Shown here: positions 44,906-56,675 of the stretch, piece after piece
Layout of the letters: each line of letters opens with the position of its first letter
Numbering within the stretch: position 1 is the first letter of the stretch
DNA from: Volvariella volvacea V23
Lineage: Eukaryota; Basidiomycota; Agaricomycetes; Agaricales; Pluteaceae
Reading direction: 5' to 3'
Assembly: GCA_000349905.1 (NCBI GenBank)
Contig: KB722740.1
Coordinates: forward strand, 530,003-594,002
DNA length: 64,000 nucleotides
The notes under the pieces: generated by a model
Databases searched by the model: none
Seen by the model: the letters and a program-made list of their open reading frames with translations, nothing else
Told to the model about the DNA's origin: nothing
Program-made: the position numbers and the translations under genes

Positions 44906-45182
44906 TGTCTAAGGGAATGGTATAGAATAGACGCTTAAGATGTGCAATGAAGGGACAAAGGAAGGCACTCACGTGTCGGCGTTGAAATTAAAGGCCGTGA
45001 CCCGCCACCGAGGGCTGGGTAACAGAGTCCTCCTGCAGCACATTCAGATTACACCATTCACCTCCCCACACGCCAGGGCAGACCTGGCAAGCCGTCCCAT
45101 TCTCATCGCTGCGAGACCACCTTGTGGCATGCCCGAGCCCCTGGGCGCAGCTCTACCCGTTCTCAACTAGGCCACTTCCCAA

Positions 45183-48100
45183 ATGCGAGCTCGCAAGACC
45201 GATTCCGGTACATCCGTTACGACAGCTACGACTACGACGACTGCGACTTCTCTGCCTCTCTATGAATCTCATCCCCCACACTGGCTGCCCAGAGCCCATC
45301 TGACTGCGGACCTTGGTGTGTCATCGTCCTGCTGTTCCCATGTTCGATTCCTTAATGCCAAGCAGGTTATCCGGGCTTTCATCCCCCTCGTCCTGGTCAG
45401 GAGGAGGATGTCCTCACAGAATCCAACGTGCGAAACGGATTCACGCTTAATCCGCAGGTGCAGGTGAGTCCACGCGTCTTGCCCTTGCAAGCTCCTGCTA
45501 TAAGTGTTATTAGGCGGAGTCCTTCAGCGCCTTTAGCTTAATTAACGACTCTCTACAATTGGAATCTACACTGGAAAAACTGGGAGAGCTTATGAATGAT
45601 GTATTCATCAAGCGTCTAGAAAAAGTACCCGCTATTCCGTGAGTACACACCATTTTATCCGCTCGATTTCCATCTAAGCTACCCCAGCCCATCCACATTC
45701 CGAATACCCACCAGGGTTACTCTTAACGATGCCAAACGGCAGGCCTGGCTGGCAGACTTGGCAGATCCCAGTGTCCCTCTCTACAAGCTAGGAAAGAGTG
45801 TGCCGCATGGAGCTAAAGGACACGACCTCTTGGATTTATTGCATACCAATAATGTTGCTATACCCAGAGCGGTGTGGGTTGTGCGTGTGTTGGGCGCTAA
45901 TGAGACCGTAAGCAACGCCTTCCTATTGCAACACCTCCACATTAACGCTCTAGGCAGGCTGGACTTCGTAACCGTCCTTGTTATAATCCAACTCAGTATA
46001 GTATCGATTGGGCCAGCTTGGTAACAAGCTACATGAATAAACAGCTGGCAGACATCGCTTTGCCCAGTGCACCCAGACTAGGGCTCAACATCAAGCAGAC
46101 CTTCAAGGGTGTCCTGGCTGACACAGAATCCCGAGAGCGATGGATATCGAGGTTCACCTATTGGTACGCGTTTTAATATTTCTTTTTCTCTCTCATCCAA
46201 ACATTAATCCTCCAGCCTCAAACTGCTACGTACCTTCTATGCGGAGGGTCTAGTTGACAAACGTACATTCCTCGTGTGGGTTGTATCGCAAATGAGTACT
46301 TGTAATCTTGCTCAGGCAGGATTCATTACTCGATTAGCCGACGAATACCTTGAGGGTATCAAGTCTAGTCGCGCCCTGGCACGCCCATTCATCGAAGCAT
46401 GCCTTTGCAAATTATCTGAGGCAAGTAACCCAACAATTCCGTACTACTTAACTTTAATCTAGTTTAGATCCGCTCAACATCTGCTCGTGAAACCCTGACC
46501 GATACAGATAAACTGCTGGTCACTATCCTTCAGGTTAAACACGACTTTTTGTTGTTCGTAACAAATCTGACGTCGGCCTCATCCTCTAGCGGTTATGTCT
46601 AGAAATACCCGACGCATTTGTTAGCCCCAGTCTATGGGTCACCTATGCACCTCTCATGCACGATGTACTGTCCGAGTACATTTTGGACCGCTCCAATGAT
46701 CAGGATGTTGAGCAACAATATCGTGAGATTTCGCAGTTCATCTACGAGAACAAGTCAAATATACAGAGACGGAATGAGGCAATGCTTTTTCGACATCTAC
46801 CCCTTCGCACCTCGACAGGCCTCTGCTCCGCAGTCTCCGATGTTGAGGTCAGTCGCTATTCCGATTCAACATGTTTTGTCTTATTAACTTCTACGTACAG
46901 TTGTTGAACTCCATCTCAGTCAATACAGACTTGTATTCCTTAACTTTCTTCCCACCAGATCCACCAAGCCTCGAAATTTTCAAGAGTAAACTCCACCTTT
47001 TACTCACATGGAGTGTGACTCCGATGCAATACGGAGACCACCGCCCCCTGGCTTCCGTGACTCTCCTCAAAGCATGGCGCGATAAAGCTAATGAAAGGGC
47101 CATTCGACGAGACTCGCAATCACCTGATGAGTTTCTCCAAGACCACCTGTTTGAGTGGTTAGATAATTCTGAAGTGGCTAGCGATCCAGCCAACCTACAG
47201 GACATAGCTTTACTCTACGGAAAACTGGTAAAGGAAGGATTGTTTTCCTATTCAGCTTACATACAGCGATTGATTGCTCGTGGGGAACCAGCGCTCAACG
47301 TGGCTGATGTCAGTGGTTGTTCCTTTCCCACATGTTGTATACTGATGGTTATTCAGCCCCAGGAATCCAGACACAGGAATTTCCTGCGGTGGATACCATT
47401 ACCGTATCCAGACCCTGCTATACTTATGCAAAGAAAGGTTACTTTGTATGGTGCTAGAGTTAGAGAAACGCTAGAAGATACCACAGAGCGGGAAATGAGG
47501 AAGGAGATTCGCTCTGTACTCCCCGAGCTATTTGGAGGTAGGAATGAAGCCTTTCGCCAGTGAAATATGCTAACAATTGGGCATCTGTAGGCGATACCCT
47601 TCCTACTCCTCAATCCACTCACTCCCTGATGGAATCTTGTCCCACCTTTGTCAATGCAACTCGCTATGAACAGATTCGAACGCTCAGACAATGGCTTTTG
47701 CCCATTATACAACGCAATATAGCTTCGTAAGGGTTCTACTCTAGACCCATGATGTTGGTAATGACAAGCAATCAGTGAACAGCCTAATGCCACCCATCCT
47801 GCTCTACTCAGGACGTACTGCGTGTCCGTAGAGCTAATGACACAAGCCAAGTGCTTCCATATCATCTTAGAGGTCTGTCTATCCCACTATTAGCTAACAC
47901 TTGTATTCATTCCACTTCTAGCTCACGATGTCGATGCTGGACCGTGCGACGACATCAGACGTTCTCACTGCAGTTATTGAGACACTATATCGATTTTCCA
48001 TCGTCTGGTCGTGTATGGGAGCAATGAGTCGCATTATACTTGCACTTGATGCGGCTCATCAAGAATGGAAGGCGCGCGGGGTACAGTCGCGAGCCCTACT

Positions 48101-50981
48101 GTCCCTCATCCTTGAGTTTGATAATGGTCGATACATGACCGAAGAGAACCGAGAGAGGATCATATCTAACCTCGCTGCCTTGACGCTTGTGAGTATATGC
48201 GATTTCATCTTGAGTCGGTGATATATTCAGCACACTAGGCCTTTCAACCTATGGTGGGCCCGCCCAACCCAGCTCCGGATATCTTGCCTGAAGTTCTACA
48301 CCTGGCAGACGACGATGACCCCAATGGACCAAGGGACTTGGCGACCGGTCTGTGGATCAAGTATCGAACATCCCCCGATTGGGCATGGAAGGTGTGGGAT
48401 AACACTATCGCTAGCATCCAACAAATACCCATCTTCACGGAAGAAGTCGACATTCGTCGAGCTTATGCCCTAAAATATGGTGCCCTCCTATGGCAGGTTG
48501 ATCAACACCTACCTCATGGAATCAATGACGAAATCTTGCGTTGGTTATTGGGTCCGGGGAAGGTCGAGGTGGCCAGGATGAGCACAGAGTCTTGGCAGAT
48601 GATGAATGTCATTCTGGTCTACCTTGTCATTCATGGTGCCCTGAAGACAACCACTGTGTTGAGCGGATTGGTGTATCCTGCGTGGCAGCTTGGAGCCTCA
48701 ACTACCAATGAAATTGCGCCTGCTGCACAGACCGTCATATTTGCATGCAACGATCTGTGTAGGACCCTAATGTTAACTCAAGAGGGGTCTGGTGGACCAG
48801 ATATTCCTTCAAATCTTCTCGACTTGCAGTGCCTACAGACACGGCGCAAAGAAGTTTTCTCGGAACCCCATTTCCCAATCTTCGTTTCCTCAATTCCTCT
48901 GCTGATTTTATTGGAAAACAATAATTGCCTATCGGAAGACATAAGAAGCCAATCGGCAGAGATTCGAAATATGCTTTGTCAGGATTCGGATTGCAGACAA
49001 GGAGCCCATAGGAACCTTGGGGCTATTCGAGATGCTTTTGAACAGTCACTGCACCTAATGGATGAAACCTCGGAGAACGTTAGTAAAACAATTGTTTCTG
49101 GGCTTCGAATCCTGCTAGGAGATGCATCAGATGGTGAGTTATGCATTCCTGGAAAGATTTTGATCATGACCAATTCCTTGAGTAGATATCGATCTAACCA
49201 ATTGGCCCGCAATACATTGCTTGCTCAGCCCATGGAAAATCGCGGCTACAACACTACAATTCCAATTTCTCTTGCGCCAAATGGGCCGTGCAATGCCTCA
49301 AGACGCTGCTGCTAGTAATGGCTTGGACAAGTTGACGTTGATGATCTTCCGACATTCAATGACTTCGGAGCAAGCATATCACTTCGCCCAGATGGCTCGT
49401 GGCGTGGATGCAATCGTGGCTACAAAGGTAATGGTTTTGAGCGCTATGCATCATCAATGACTGATCTCTTTCGCAGTTTATCAATAACGGGCTTAAGTGT
49501 ATAGGCGAGCTTCTGAAGAGGGCTTCGCTGATAGCAGGGACCCTAGGGCCCTCGTTAGAACGAGCGAGCGAGCTTCTTCGGGTTCTCGCTTACGTCGCCG
49601 AACCATTTCGCGATGACCCGTCGTCTTTGCCAACGCTGGAACCCTCCATACAGAACGAGTTTTTCACCTCTTTGTGTATGCAGATCATGTCTTTGGAGAG
49701 CACACTTACCCGACAAGAAAAACCCGAGCATATACCAAACCAATTTACCCAGGAAATCACACTTTTGGCACGACTGCTGCAATTCAACCTAGGGTTCAAG
49801 GGTGTGTGGACGGTGGAAACGAAGGGTGTTGCTGCAAATCTATCAAATTCGCTCCTGAAGCTTGCACTGGTACGCGGTCTGTGCTCAATTGTAGACCACG
49901 CTCTGACACACCTCCACAGTTCTACGGCGCCGGTGATGGCTTGGATCTGGTTGCATACCCACTTCTCATTGATACCCTAATCTACCTCTGTGATGGTGTG
50001 TCATTATTTGATGCCAATATAGGCCTGTAAACTCATTATATCGGAACAGAAATGCCCTCGGACAACAAGACACCAACGTTTGAACCGTTCCAGCCATATC
50101 CATCGTTGCCCATTAGTGATTTACCCACTGATCTTCCACCTGAATATCGTGCCCAGCTCCTTACACTCCTCCCCCAACTCTCCGCTCCAAATACGGCTAC
50201 CAACCTTGTGACATCCTATCGCGATGGAGCGGGAAACCTCGTTCATGGCTCTCCGGTGATCAACAGACCATGGGAGTGGATTGAGAATTTAGGAGAACCA
50301 TCCATACTCGACCCAAAAGAAGAGGAACGCGAAAAAGAGGAAAAGGCGCGCTTGAAGACGAAATATCTGGTGAAAAACTCTGGGTCGTTGTCCTTGGAAA
50401 CATTTGGCGCTAGAATGACGGGCGACGGAGTCGCTTTTGCGCCGCCCCAAGACACTGGGGCTGGGGCTCCTACAGCAGACAAGTTGAAGGATCTGGATAT
50501 GAAAACGAGGAACGCTCTGAAGATGTTTGAGGATGGACTGACTTCAGAGACCATATTTTCAAGGGATTGGAGGGAGACAAAGATGGAAGTTGATCCGAGG
50601 ATTGGCGGGTTGGGATCGCCTGGGTACCATCGAGGACACCAGGAAGTTGTTAATGTCGAGTCTCATGGTTCGAATACGGGCATGAACTATGGGTTCAGAC
50701 TGGGAGATAAGAGACCTCCTTCGAGGGCATCACCTACTTCGTCCATTGGTTCCAGGACAAGTGGGAGGTCGAGGTTCAGCCCCGCACACTCGTCCCTAGG
50801 CAGGAATTCTGAAGTCATGGATGCGGAAATGAATGGAAGCGGAGGTACTGGGAAACGGAAAGCTTCAGGAGCGGTGGACAGTGACGATGAAATTGAGATT
50901 ATCGAGGGACCTACTTTCCGGAATCCAGCTAAAAAGGTTAAAGGTAAGACGGCTGGCAAGACGAAAGCTAAGAAGAGGTGA
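45183..50981 (+). CDS. MED12: Mediator subunit 12 (Srb8), kinase module
   Basis: A component of the Cdk8 kinase module that controls Mediator-Pol II interaction. Start 45183: after a Thr-rich start it reads PLYESHPPHWLPRAHLTADL and, in the next exon, FHPPRPGQEEDVLTESNVR, the diagnostic MED12 N-terminal motif. It continues with DSLQLESTLEKLGELMNDVF, ERWISRFTYCLKLLRTFYAE and LDNSEVASDPANLQDIALLY. The later half includes SRHRNFLRWIPLPYPDPAIL, TTEREMRKEIRSVLPELFGG and FYGAGDGLDLVAYPLLIDTL. Splicing at about 49997-50051 joins this to MPSDNKTPTFEPFQPYPSLP and NRPWEWIENLGEPSILDP, so the protein runs to 50981 and ends in a Lys/Arg-rich tail. More than 20 introns; roughly 1,550 residues. Confidence 0.9.
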
Positions 50982-51283
50982 TTGAAGCATGGATTTGATT
51001 TGTCCATACAGGTCTGCATTAGAGTTGCGCCTGCTCATCAAACCTGCTGCTATGTATGTGGTATCTGTATGTGGAGTTGCTGCCATTTTGTCTTGTTTAC
51101 CCTTTCCTTTTGGCTATTTTATGCTTTTTGTAAATGCGATATAGGGTTGTACACCAAGTCGGGATCGTCATTAATATAACACAACACAATAACCAAGTCG
51201 TCGTAACAATATGGATGGCATGGCTGGGATACAGTGAGGGATATTCAAGAGCAAATGGAATGTGAAAACAAGACTGGCCAACC
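50982..51283. terminator. Convergent 3' region, MED12 / RING gene
   Basis: A short spacer with T-rich stretches on both strands, consistent with 3' ends of the two converging genes. No gene is seen. Confidence 0.3.
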
Positions 51284-52526
51284 TCAGTACGGGAAATACC
51301 TTGAGAAATGGTTACCATTGCCGTTGGACAACGCCCTCAAACCAGGCGTCTTGAGCTTGCCTGTTGGACTGATTTGTTTCTCGTGGGCATTGCTTATAGA
51401 GTTGATGACTTTTTTAATAGCAAAATTCTCGGTGGGGCTGCGTCGTACGCGCGCTCTGCATAGGGGACAGCTATATTGAGGACACGAATCCTCGTACGGC
51501 TGGATCATTTGCTGGAGGTGTGGAGGCAGCACGGCAGAATTTACTAATAGGGAGGAAAATATTTGAGACCGGGGGTCTATCGGTTGGTTGGGGTGTGTGG
51601 CTCGATATTTGTTGAGACAGGTTTCGAACCAGTCGAGGAGACACGGTTGGCAGAATGTATGGCCGCAGTCGGTAAGACTTGTGTTGTACGGCACTGTTGA
51701 GTATAACCAAGATTGGCAGTGCGACGATTGCGACTCACATGACTGGTCTCCACATAGGGGTAGAGCATATCTCACAATTAGTCGCATCTTCAAGATCGCC
51801 GGTATCCTGAAGTGGTGATGTTAATTTCCATGAACCAAAGGGGGCAATAGTTCGTTCGCGTACGATATAAATGCCATCCTTGGGCGGTTGTAGTGCTATG
51901 ATGCTTTTCAGTTTTGCATTCTCCTGCTCCTTCTTTTTGCATTCTTGCTTAAACTTGGTTACCTCCTGTACACAGCACAGGCACAGGGACATCACGCAAC
52001 AGCAGAGTTTAATGTCAACGGGTGTGCACATCCGCTGCGAATATATATGAACAGCACGTACCTCTTTAAGCTTTTTGAGTTGCTTCCGTAAATCCCCAAC
52101 GAGCTGTTGAGCGGCTAACGGTACTTCTTCATCGTCTGAAGATATCTCTATAATCTCCGACTCGGTCTTGGATAGCTGCTTTATCGTCTGTTAAATACCA
52201 AGAGCAAGCGAAAGGAGAATCCAAATCGTTGTTAGCATTGTAGTTGTCTCGGACAGGAGACGCACAGTTGGCGCCGAGGTCAAAGGGCCTCGCGATGCTT
52301 GTCTGTTGTGCCGACTATTTCCCGAACGCGTCGTCGTACGACGACGAGCAACCTGAGCGGGAGGATGCGAGGTCTCTCTCTCGGTTTCCTGGCCCTGTTC
52401 TGGCCCCTCATCTACGATCAGCGTTGAAGCCGATGGGATTCCTCCAGCGTGTGCATGCGCAGAAGCTGTGTTCGATCGGGTGGCTCTGGTGTGACGGGTA
52501 GATGTCGAAGCTCTCGAGGGAGGCAT
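51284..52526 (-). CDS. RING-finger E3 ubiquitin ligase with coiled coil
   Basis: Reads MPPSRASTSTRHTRATRSNT (basic, disordered), then IKQLSKTESEIIEISSDDEE, which resembles a SUMO-interaction-type acidic/hydrophobic stretch. A coiled coil follows (LVGDLRKQLKKLKE, EVTKFKQECKKKEQENAKLK). The RING starts NCEICSTPMWRPV, joined across a 61-nt intron to ILTDCGHTFCQPCLLDWFE, and closes with CPQYSCPLCRARVRRSP. A 40-residue insert lies between the two halves of the RING, a form common in basidiomycete RING proteins. It ends HFSRYFPY at 51284. The acceptor before ILTDCGH is a weak CACAAG; the more canonical CAACAG acceptor upstream does not keep frame. Substrate unknown. Confidence 0.85.
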
Positions 52527-53273
52527 GATTGATAATTAGGGTGCTTTACAGAAGCGAGTGTACCCAGAGTTCGCGATGTGTTCCCAGAGGAGTGTAGTTG
52601 CTACGCGTTCCCAGCGGCAATCGCGTCAGCACCAAAAGGCGGCACAGAGCGAGAGAGGTAGGTCCTTACCGTATGTGCTATCCTGCAAGATATCCTGTGG
52701 GCAGTTCGAGACGCCGCACGGACGTGCTGATGCGGCGAAAAACTCGGGAAAGTAAGACTCGGGTGGCAAGGCAAATTAATGAGGGGCTGGTGTTTGTGCG
52801 TCTGCGTCGTGCGATGCCATACACGTGATGCGCTCTTCCAACGATGCCACAGTTGCCATGAATCCAGAAAGGGGAATACCTCGGAAACACCCTGGTGGCC
52901 AGCTGGAGCGCCTGCAAAATCCATTGTCCTCTTTTCGACGCTGCCTCGTGCCCATGAGGCCCTACCAATGCCCAACTTTGCAGAACCTTGAGCCACTGCA
53001 AGAACGCCTAATTAATTAGACGTCTCTGACGTAATCCTTTCACGCGATACGCCCACCCCTATTTTCAAGCGCAAAGCAAAGCAGTCGTTCCAAGCAGCCA
53101 TCAGGCCGCTGTCAGAAGTACTAGTACACCGCCAACGCGACGTCGTCGGACCCAAGTATCCAGGCCTACTATCCGTCGGCACCCTAGCAGAATGATTGAT
53201 ACGCATAACCCCAAAGTTGGCAACCACTAAATCCCCGTCAAAATCCCTGTGCCACCTCGTGGCTGAGCCCTCC
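52527..53273. other. Intergenic, no gene seen
   Basis: This spacer between the RING gene and SLX1 has a fairly even base composition. The frames in it (52601-53001 minus) are Arg/Cys/His-rich without motifs and look like chance frames. It holds the promoter of the RING gene. Confidence 0.4.
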
Positions 53274-55213
53274 TCACTTCTTCCCCTTCTTCATTGGCTG
53301 GCCAACAATCGCAGGCAGGTCTTCATCAGAAGGCGAGCCGCTGACATCAAAATCAAAATACTCTCCCTCACTCGTAGTCGTACCCGGGTCCTCCAATAAT
53401 ACGCCTTTCTTCTTCACCTTGCTGCCGCGACCGCTACCAGCAGCGCCACGTCGTCCCTTCTTTGTTTTCGAATTGACCGCGGTAGATTCACCTGTGGTCG
53501 TGGTAGCTGCAGCAGCAGCACGGGCTGTACCGGTGCTGCCTTTGCCATATATCCGCTTGATGCTTGTACTTGCCTTCACCGTCCCTTTCTTTTTAGACTT
53601 TTGGATACCATCAGTTTGGACGCGACTACTCGTTTCCGGAGTCTGTTGCGGCAGTTGCGGCCTTGAGTGAGATACTACTGGGTCCACGTCCATGGACATT
53701 ATGCCATCCACCTCATGCCAGTGTCGTCGATGATCAACACTGGCCTCGTGTTTGTCCTTGTCTGGTTGTTGCTCTTCGCCTCCATCGAGATCAGAAAGGA
53801 ACATTGCGTCTTCATCTTCATCTGGTTCTGGCTCTTCGACTACTGAACCCACTTTCCTTCTAAAGCACCCTTTAATGAGATCTCCCCAAAGGGTATAGGT
53901 ATTACACGATGGACAATTTCCCCCTCTGGGTATCAAATTTGCCGATCCTGATTCTGATGCCTCCATTTGGAGGAAATGCTGGGAAAGGCAAAGTAGATGG
54001 GATATCGCTGTGCATGATGGAGCGGTACACAATACCGTTGACAATGGGTCCTACGTGACAAGCGAGGGGCAGTGCGTTTATTTTTGTGCGTGAGCGCAGT
54101 CGAGGTTTACATACCCTGGCATACTCCGAAAGCGGGCCACGGCACACAGAGCATGACAACGAGGGGTTGCTGGCCAGAAATGCCGTATTTTTAGCCAGAA
54201 AAGAAGACGTGAATTGTTCTAGAGGTGAAAGCGCAGAGATTAGTCGCAAGTATAATTGTCGCCGAGACCAGGAATAACTCGCTTGCGGGTGAAACTATAG
54301 ATGGACTCACCATCTTTCACATCAACGGGGCCTAGTCTCCCAGACCCATGTAGTGAACCAGATCTACCATCAACGCCCTCCAGTTCCACTGTGCACTGAA
54401 ACGCACGTGGGAATGGAGGAGTGTGTGGGTCCTTCTTCGTGTTTCGTACAACGGCATCATTCCAGATTTTCACGGCCTCGGGTGTGAATAATTTGACGTG
54501 AAGCGGCCACAGATTGAACGGGTGATTGCAAATCATCGTTTGCACAGTCCTATCCCAGTTTGGACATGCCGTATTGGTCGACCATCAATCGCAACGGGGA
54601 AATGAATGATGGGAGGTTGGTAGATGAAAATTTGAGCAGTCCCACATACTCTATGTGTTGCTTCATATAGGTTGGTTTGCGAGACAAGGTCTTGCGAGTG
54701 GTATCGCGTAGATGGCGAGACCGGTGAGGATGCTGCCAAGCCCACTCGAACTGCAGAGCGGCCTGGAAGGATAACGCGCCAAGCACCCAACAGCGGCCAG
54801 AACGCGTCAGTTTTTTCTTGATTGACGGAGCGAGGTGATAGACAGACCAGACGTGATGGGAAGCCGTGCACTATCATCTGCATGACCCATGGCCGTTTGT
54901 GTTTCGTCTTTGATGCACCCTGGACGAGCTCTCCGTTGTGCTGCCTGAGACGAATGATGGTGAGCTCGAGAGGCGAGATGAGATGTACTCTGTGCACCTG
55001 ATGCGACGTAGTGGATTCGGGGTGCTGCCGATGTACGTGCTAGATGGACAGGTCAGGTAAACAGAGGCAACAGCGGGCGGTGGTTGCGTACGATTGGGTT
55101 TTGGGCGTCTGGATGGACTTGAGAAGATAGCACGCGTAAAACGCGGGGAAAGTATGGGAAATCAGGGAGGAGCGCGAAGTGGATGGCGGTTTCCTGGACG
55201 TTCTGGACGCCAT
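53274..55213 (-). CDS. SLX1: Structure-specific endonuclease subunit SLX1
   Basis: The GIY-YIG nuclease that with SLX4 cleaves branched DNA. ATG 55213 gives [15 protein letters not shown], then [18 protein letters not shown] 52-nt intron joins to [13 protein letters not shown], and another 52-nt intron to [20 protein letters not shown], so the catalytic Tyr pair, Arg and neighbours are all intact. Next come [31 protein letters not shown], with the conserved Glu in FEW. Later exons read [20 protein letters not shown], and the C-terminal RING/PHD-like zinc module ([12 protein letters not shown], then [20 protein letters not shown] and [20 protein letters not shown]). A long acidic/basic disordered tail with [11 protein letters not shown] ends at 53274. 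Confidence 0.93.
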
Positions 55214-55440
55214 GCGCGTGATGGTGGTCTGCATGGGATGATCGCGACGGTGACGTATTAGGAAGGATTTAGGGCACGTGAGTGGACAATTAGCCCCTGT
55301 CATTAATGAGGCATCCAAAGGCATACATTGTATACATATCTAATCGACAGAAAACAAGGGGGAATCACGGGAACATGGACAGCATATAGACGACAACAGG
55401 CACAATGACCAGCATAGACAGAAAACGAAAGCTGACGGAA

Positions 55441-56113
55441 CTAGAACAGCCTCCCAGCCACGACGTAGGCATCCCGTGAGCCCGAGGTGCAGGATCTGTA
55501 GAGGTTGCGGATGACCTCTGAGGAGACACGCATGCCGAGGCGTTCGTAGAACTTGAGCGCAGAGGTGTTTGACGTGGAAACGTGGGCATAGACGACGTTG
55601 CCCTCTTCAGTGGGTTTGGTGGGGCTCCGTAGAGTTTGGATCACTCTGTGTACGAGATGGCGAGCGAGCCCGTTGTGCTGATAGGGCGGCAGGACACCCA
55701 GTGTGAGGATCTCTATGCGAGACTCCTGGGGGTCGCAGCCGGGGACGTATTTGAACTGCGGGCCTGGGAGGGCGGAAGCAGGCGCAGGGCTGACCTCGCG
55801 GGGAACATTGATGCGGGGGGCTCCGTAGACGCAGAGGGGCTCCTGGATGGAGGCGGAGACGAAGCCGACAGGGTTGTTGGGATTTGAGCGGTGATGGGCG
55901 ACGAGACAGATGCGGCCAGGAAGGAAGAGCATCTGGAGGAAGAAGGAGGACGGGTAGGCGACTGGCAAAATGGTAGACTGATGGGGGTCAGTGATGGAGT
56001 GCAGGGCGGCGCACGAGCAGACGTACATGGAGTTCGCGGACCCGTGGCACGTCTGCCGAGGTCATTGGGCGGATGACGATGTCAGCGGGGAGAGGGGTAG
56101 CAGGGAGGGCCAT
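55441..56113 (-). CDS. GNAT-family N-acetyltransferase (NAA50/NAA60-like)
   Basis: ATG 56113 gives MALPATPLPADIVIRPMTSA, the beta-1 strand, then VPRVRELH. After a 46-nt intron it reads STILPVAYPSSFFLQMLFLP, as in N-terminal acetyltransferases of the NAA50 group. The acetyl-CoA loop is ILTLGVLPPYQHNGLARHLV (QxxGxA), followed by YAHVSTSNTSALKFYERLGM and a last strand YVVAGRLF. Length about 208 residues. The substrate is likely protein N-termini by resemblance only. It is divergent from PEPCK with 562 bp between start codons. Confidence 0.85.
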
Positions 56114-56484
56114 GGCTGGGGGCTGGGAAGGACGGGTGCGTGCTGCGAGCGGGGCATGGTGGCTGGCGAGCCTTTTAACGAGTGCGAAAATGTGGAATAT
56201 GGGATATTGATATGTGGAATTGGGATATGCGAATTGTGATAATAATAATTTGGACGGAGAGCCGAGTGGGTGCATGTGATTGGACCAGAGATGGATACAC
56301 TGGTCCGTGGTGGTGCGGAGCTCATCCCGCGCCTCGGTCGGGTGATACCGGTGAGTGTCGAGGAGGAGGCAGCGACGGCTGACGCGGACGCACGGATCCA
56401 CAGCCGGCGAGCGGAATGTCCGCCCAGTGGCGGCTTGTGGCCACACATCGACTCGCTGCCCGGTTTCACCCTCCAGTCCGCGCC

Positions 56485-56490
56485 TATAAA
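56485..56490 (+). promoter_or_regulatory. TATA box of the PEPCK gene
   Basis: TATAAA, 186 bp before the start codon. With the likely leader intron removed, the leader would be short. Confidence 0.5.
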
Positions 56491-56529
56491 GCAGCCAGTC
56501 TCGTCCCCCGTCCCCTCTCGTCCCTCCTG

Positions 56530-56660
56530 GTAAGCATCCAATCATCGTCGCCCATTCCGTCGGGTCTATCCCAGGTTGACCGGATCTTACTCTGTCCCAT
56601 TTCTGCCTCCCCTATATTAACATCGCTGCTGGTCTCCCTCTCATCACCTCTTTCTCTCAG
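56530..56660 (+). other. Probable 5'-leader intron of the PEPCK gene
   Basis: A GTAAGC donor follows GGTAAGCATCC, and a pyrimidine-rich tract ends in TCTCTCAG just before the start region. This fits the common leader intron of highly expressed basidiomycete genes. It is inferred from sites only. Confidence 0.45.
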
Positions 56661-56675
56661 CCCTCTCGTCCCACC

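Noticed and set aside
52601..53001. Overlapping minus-strand frames between the RING gene and SLX1
   Set aside because: Arg/Cys/His-rich composition in two frames at once, typical of non-coding GC-rich sequence.
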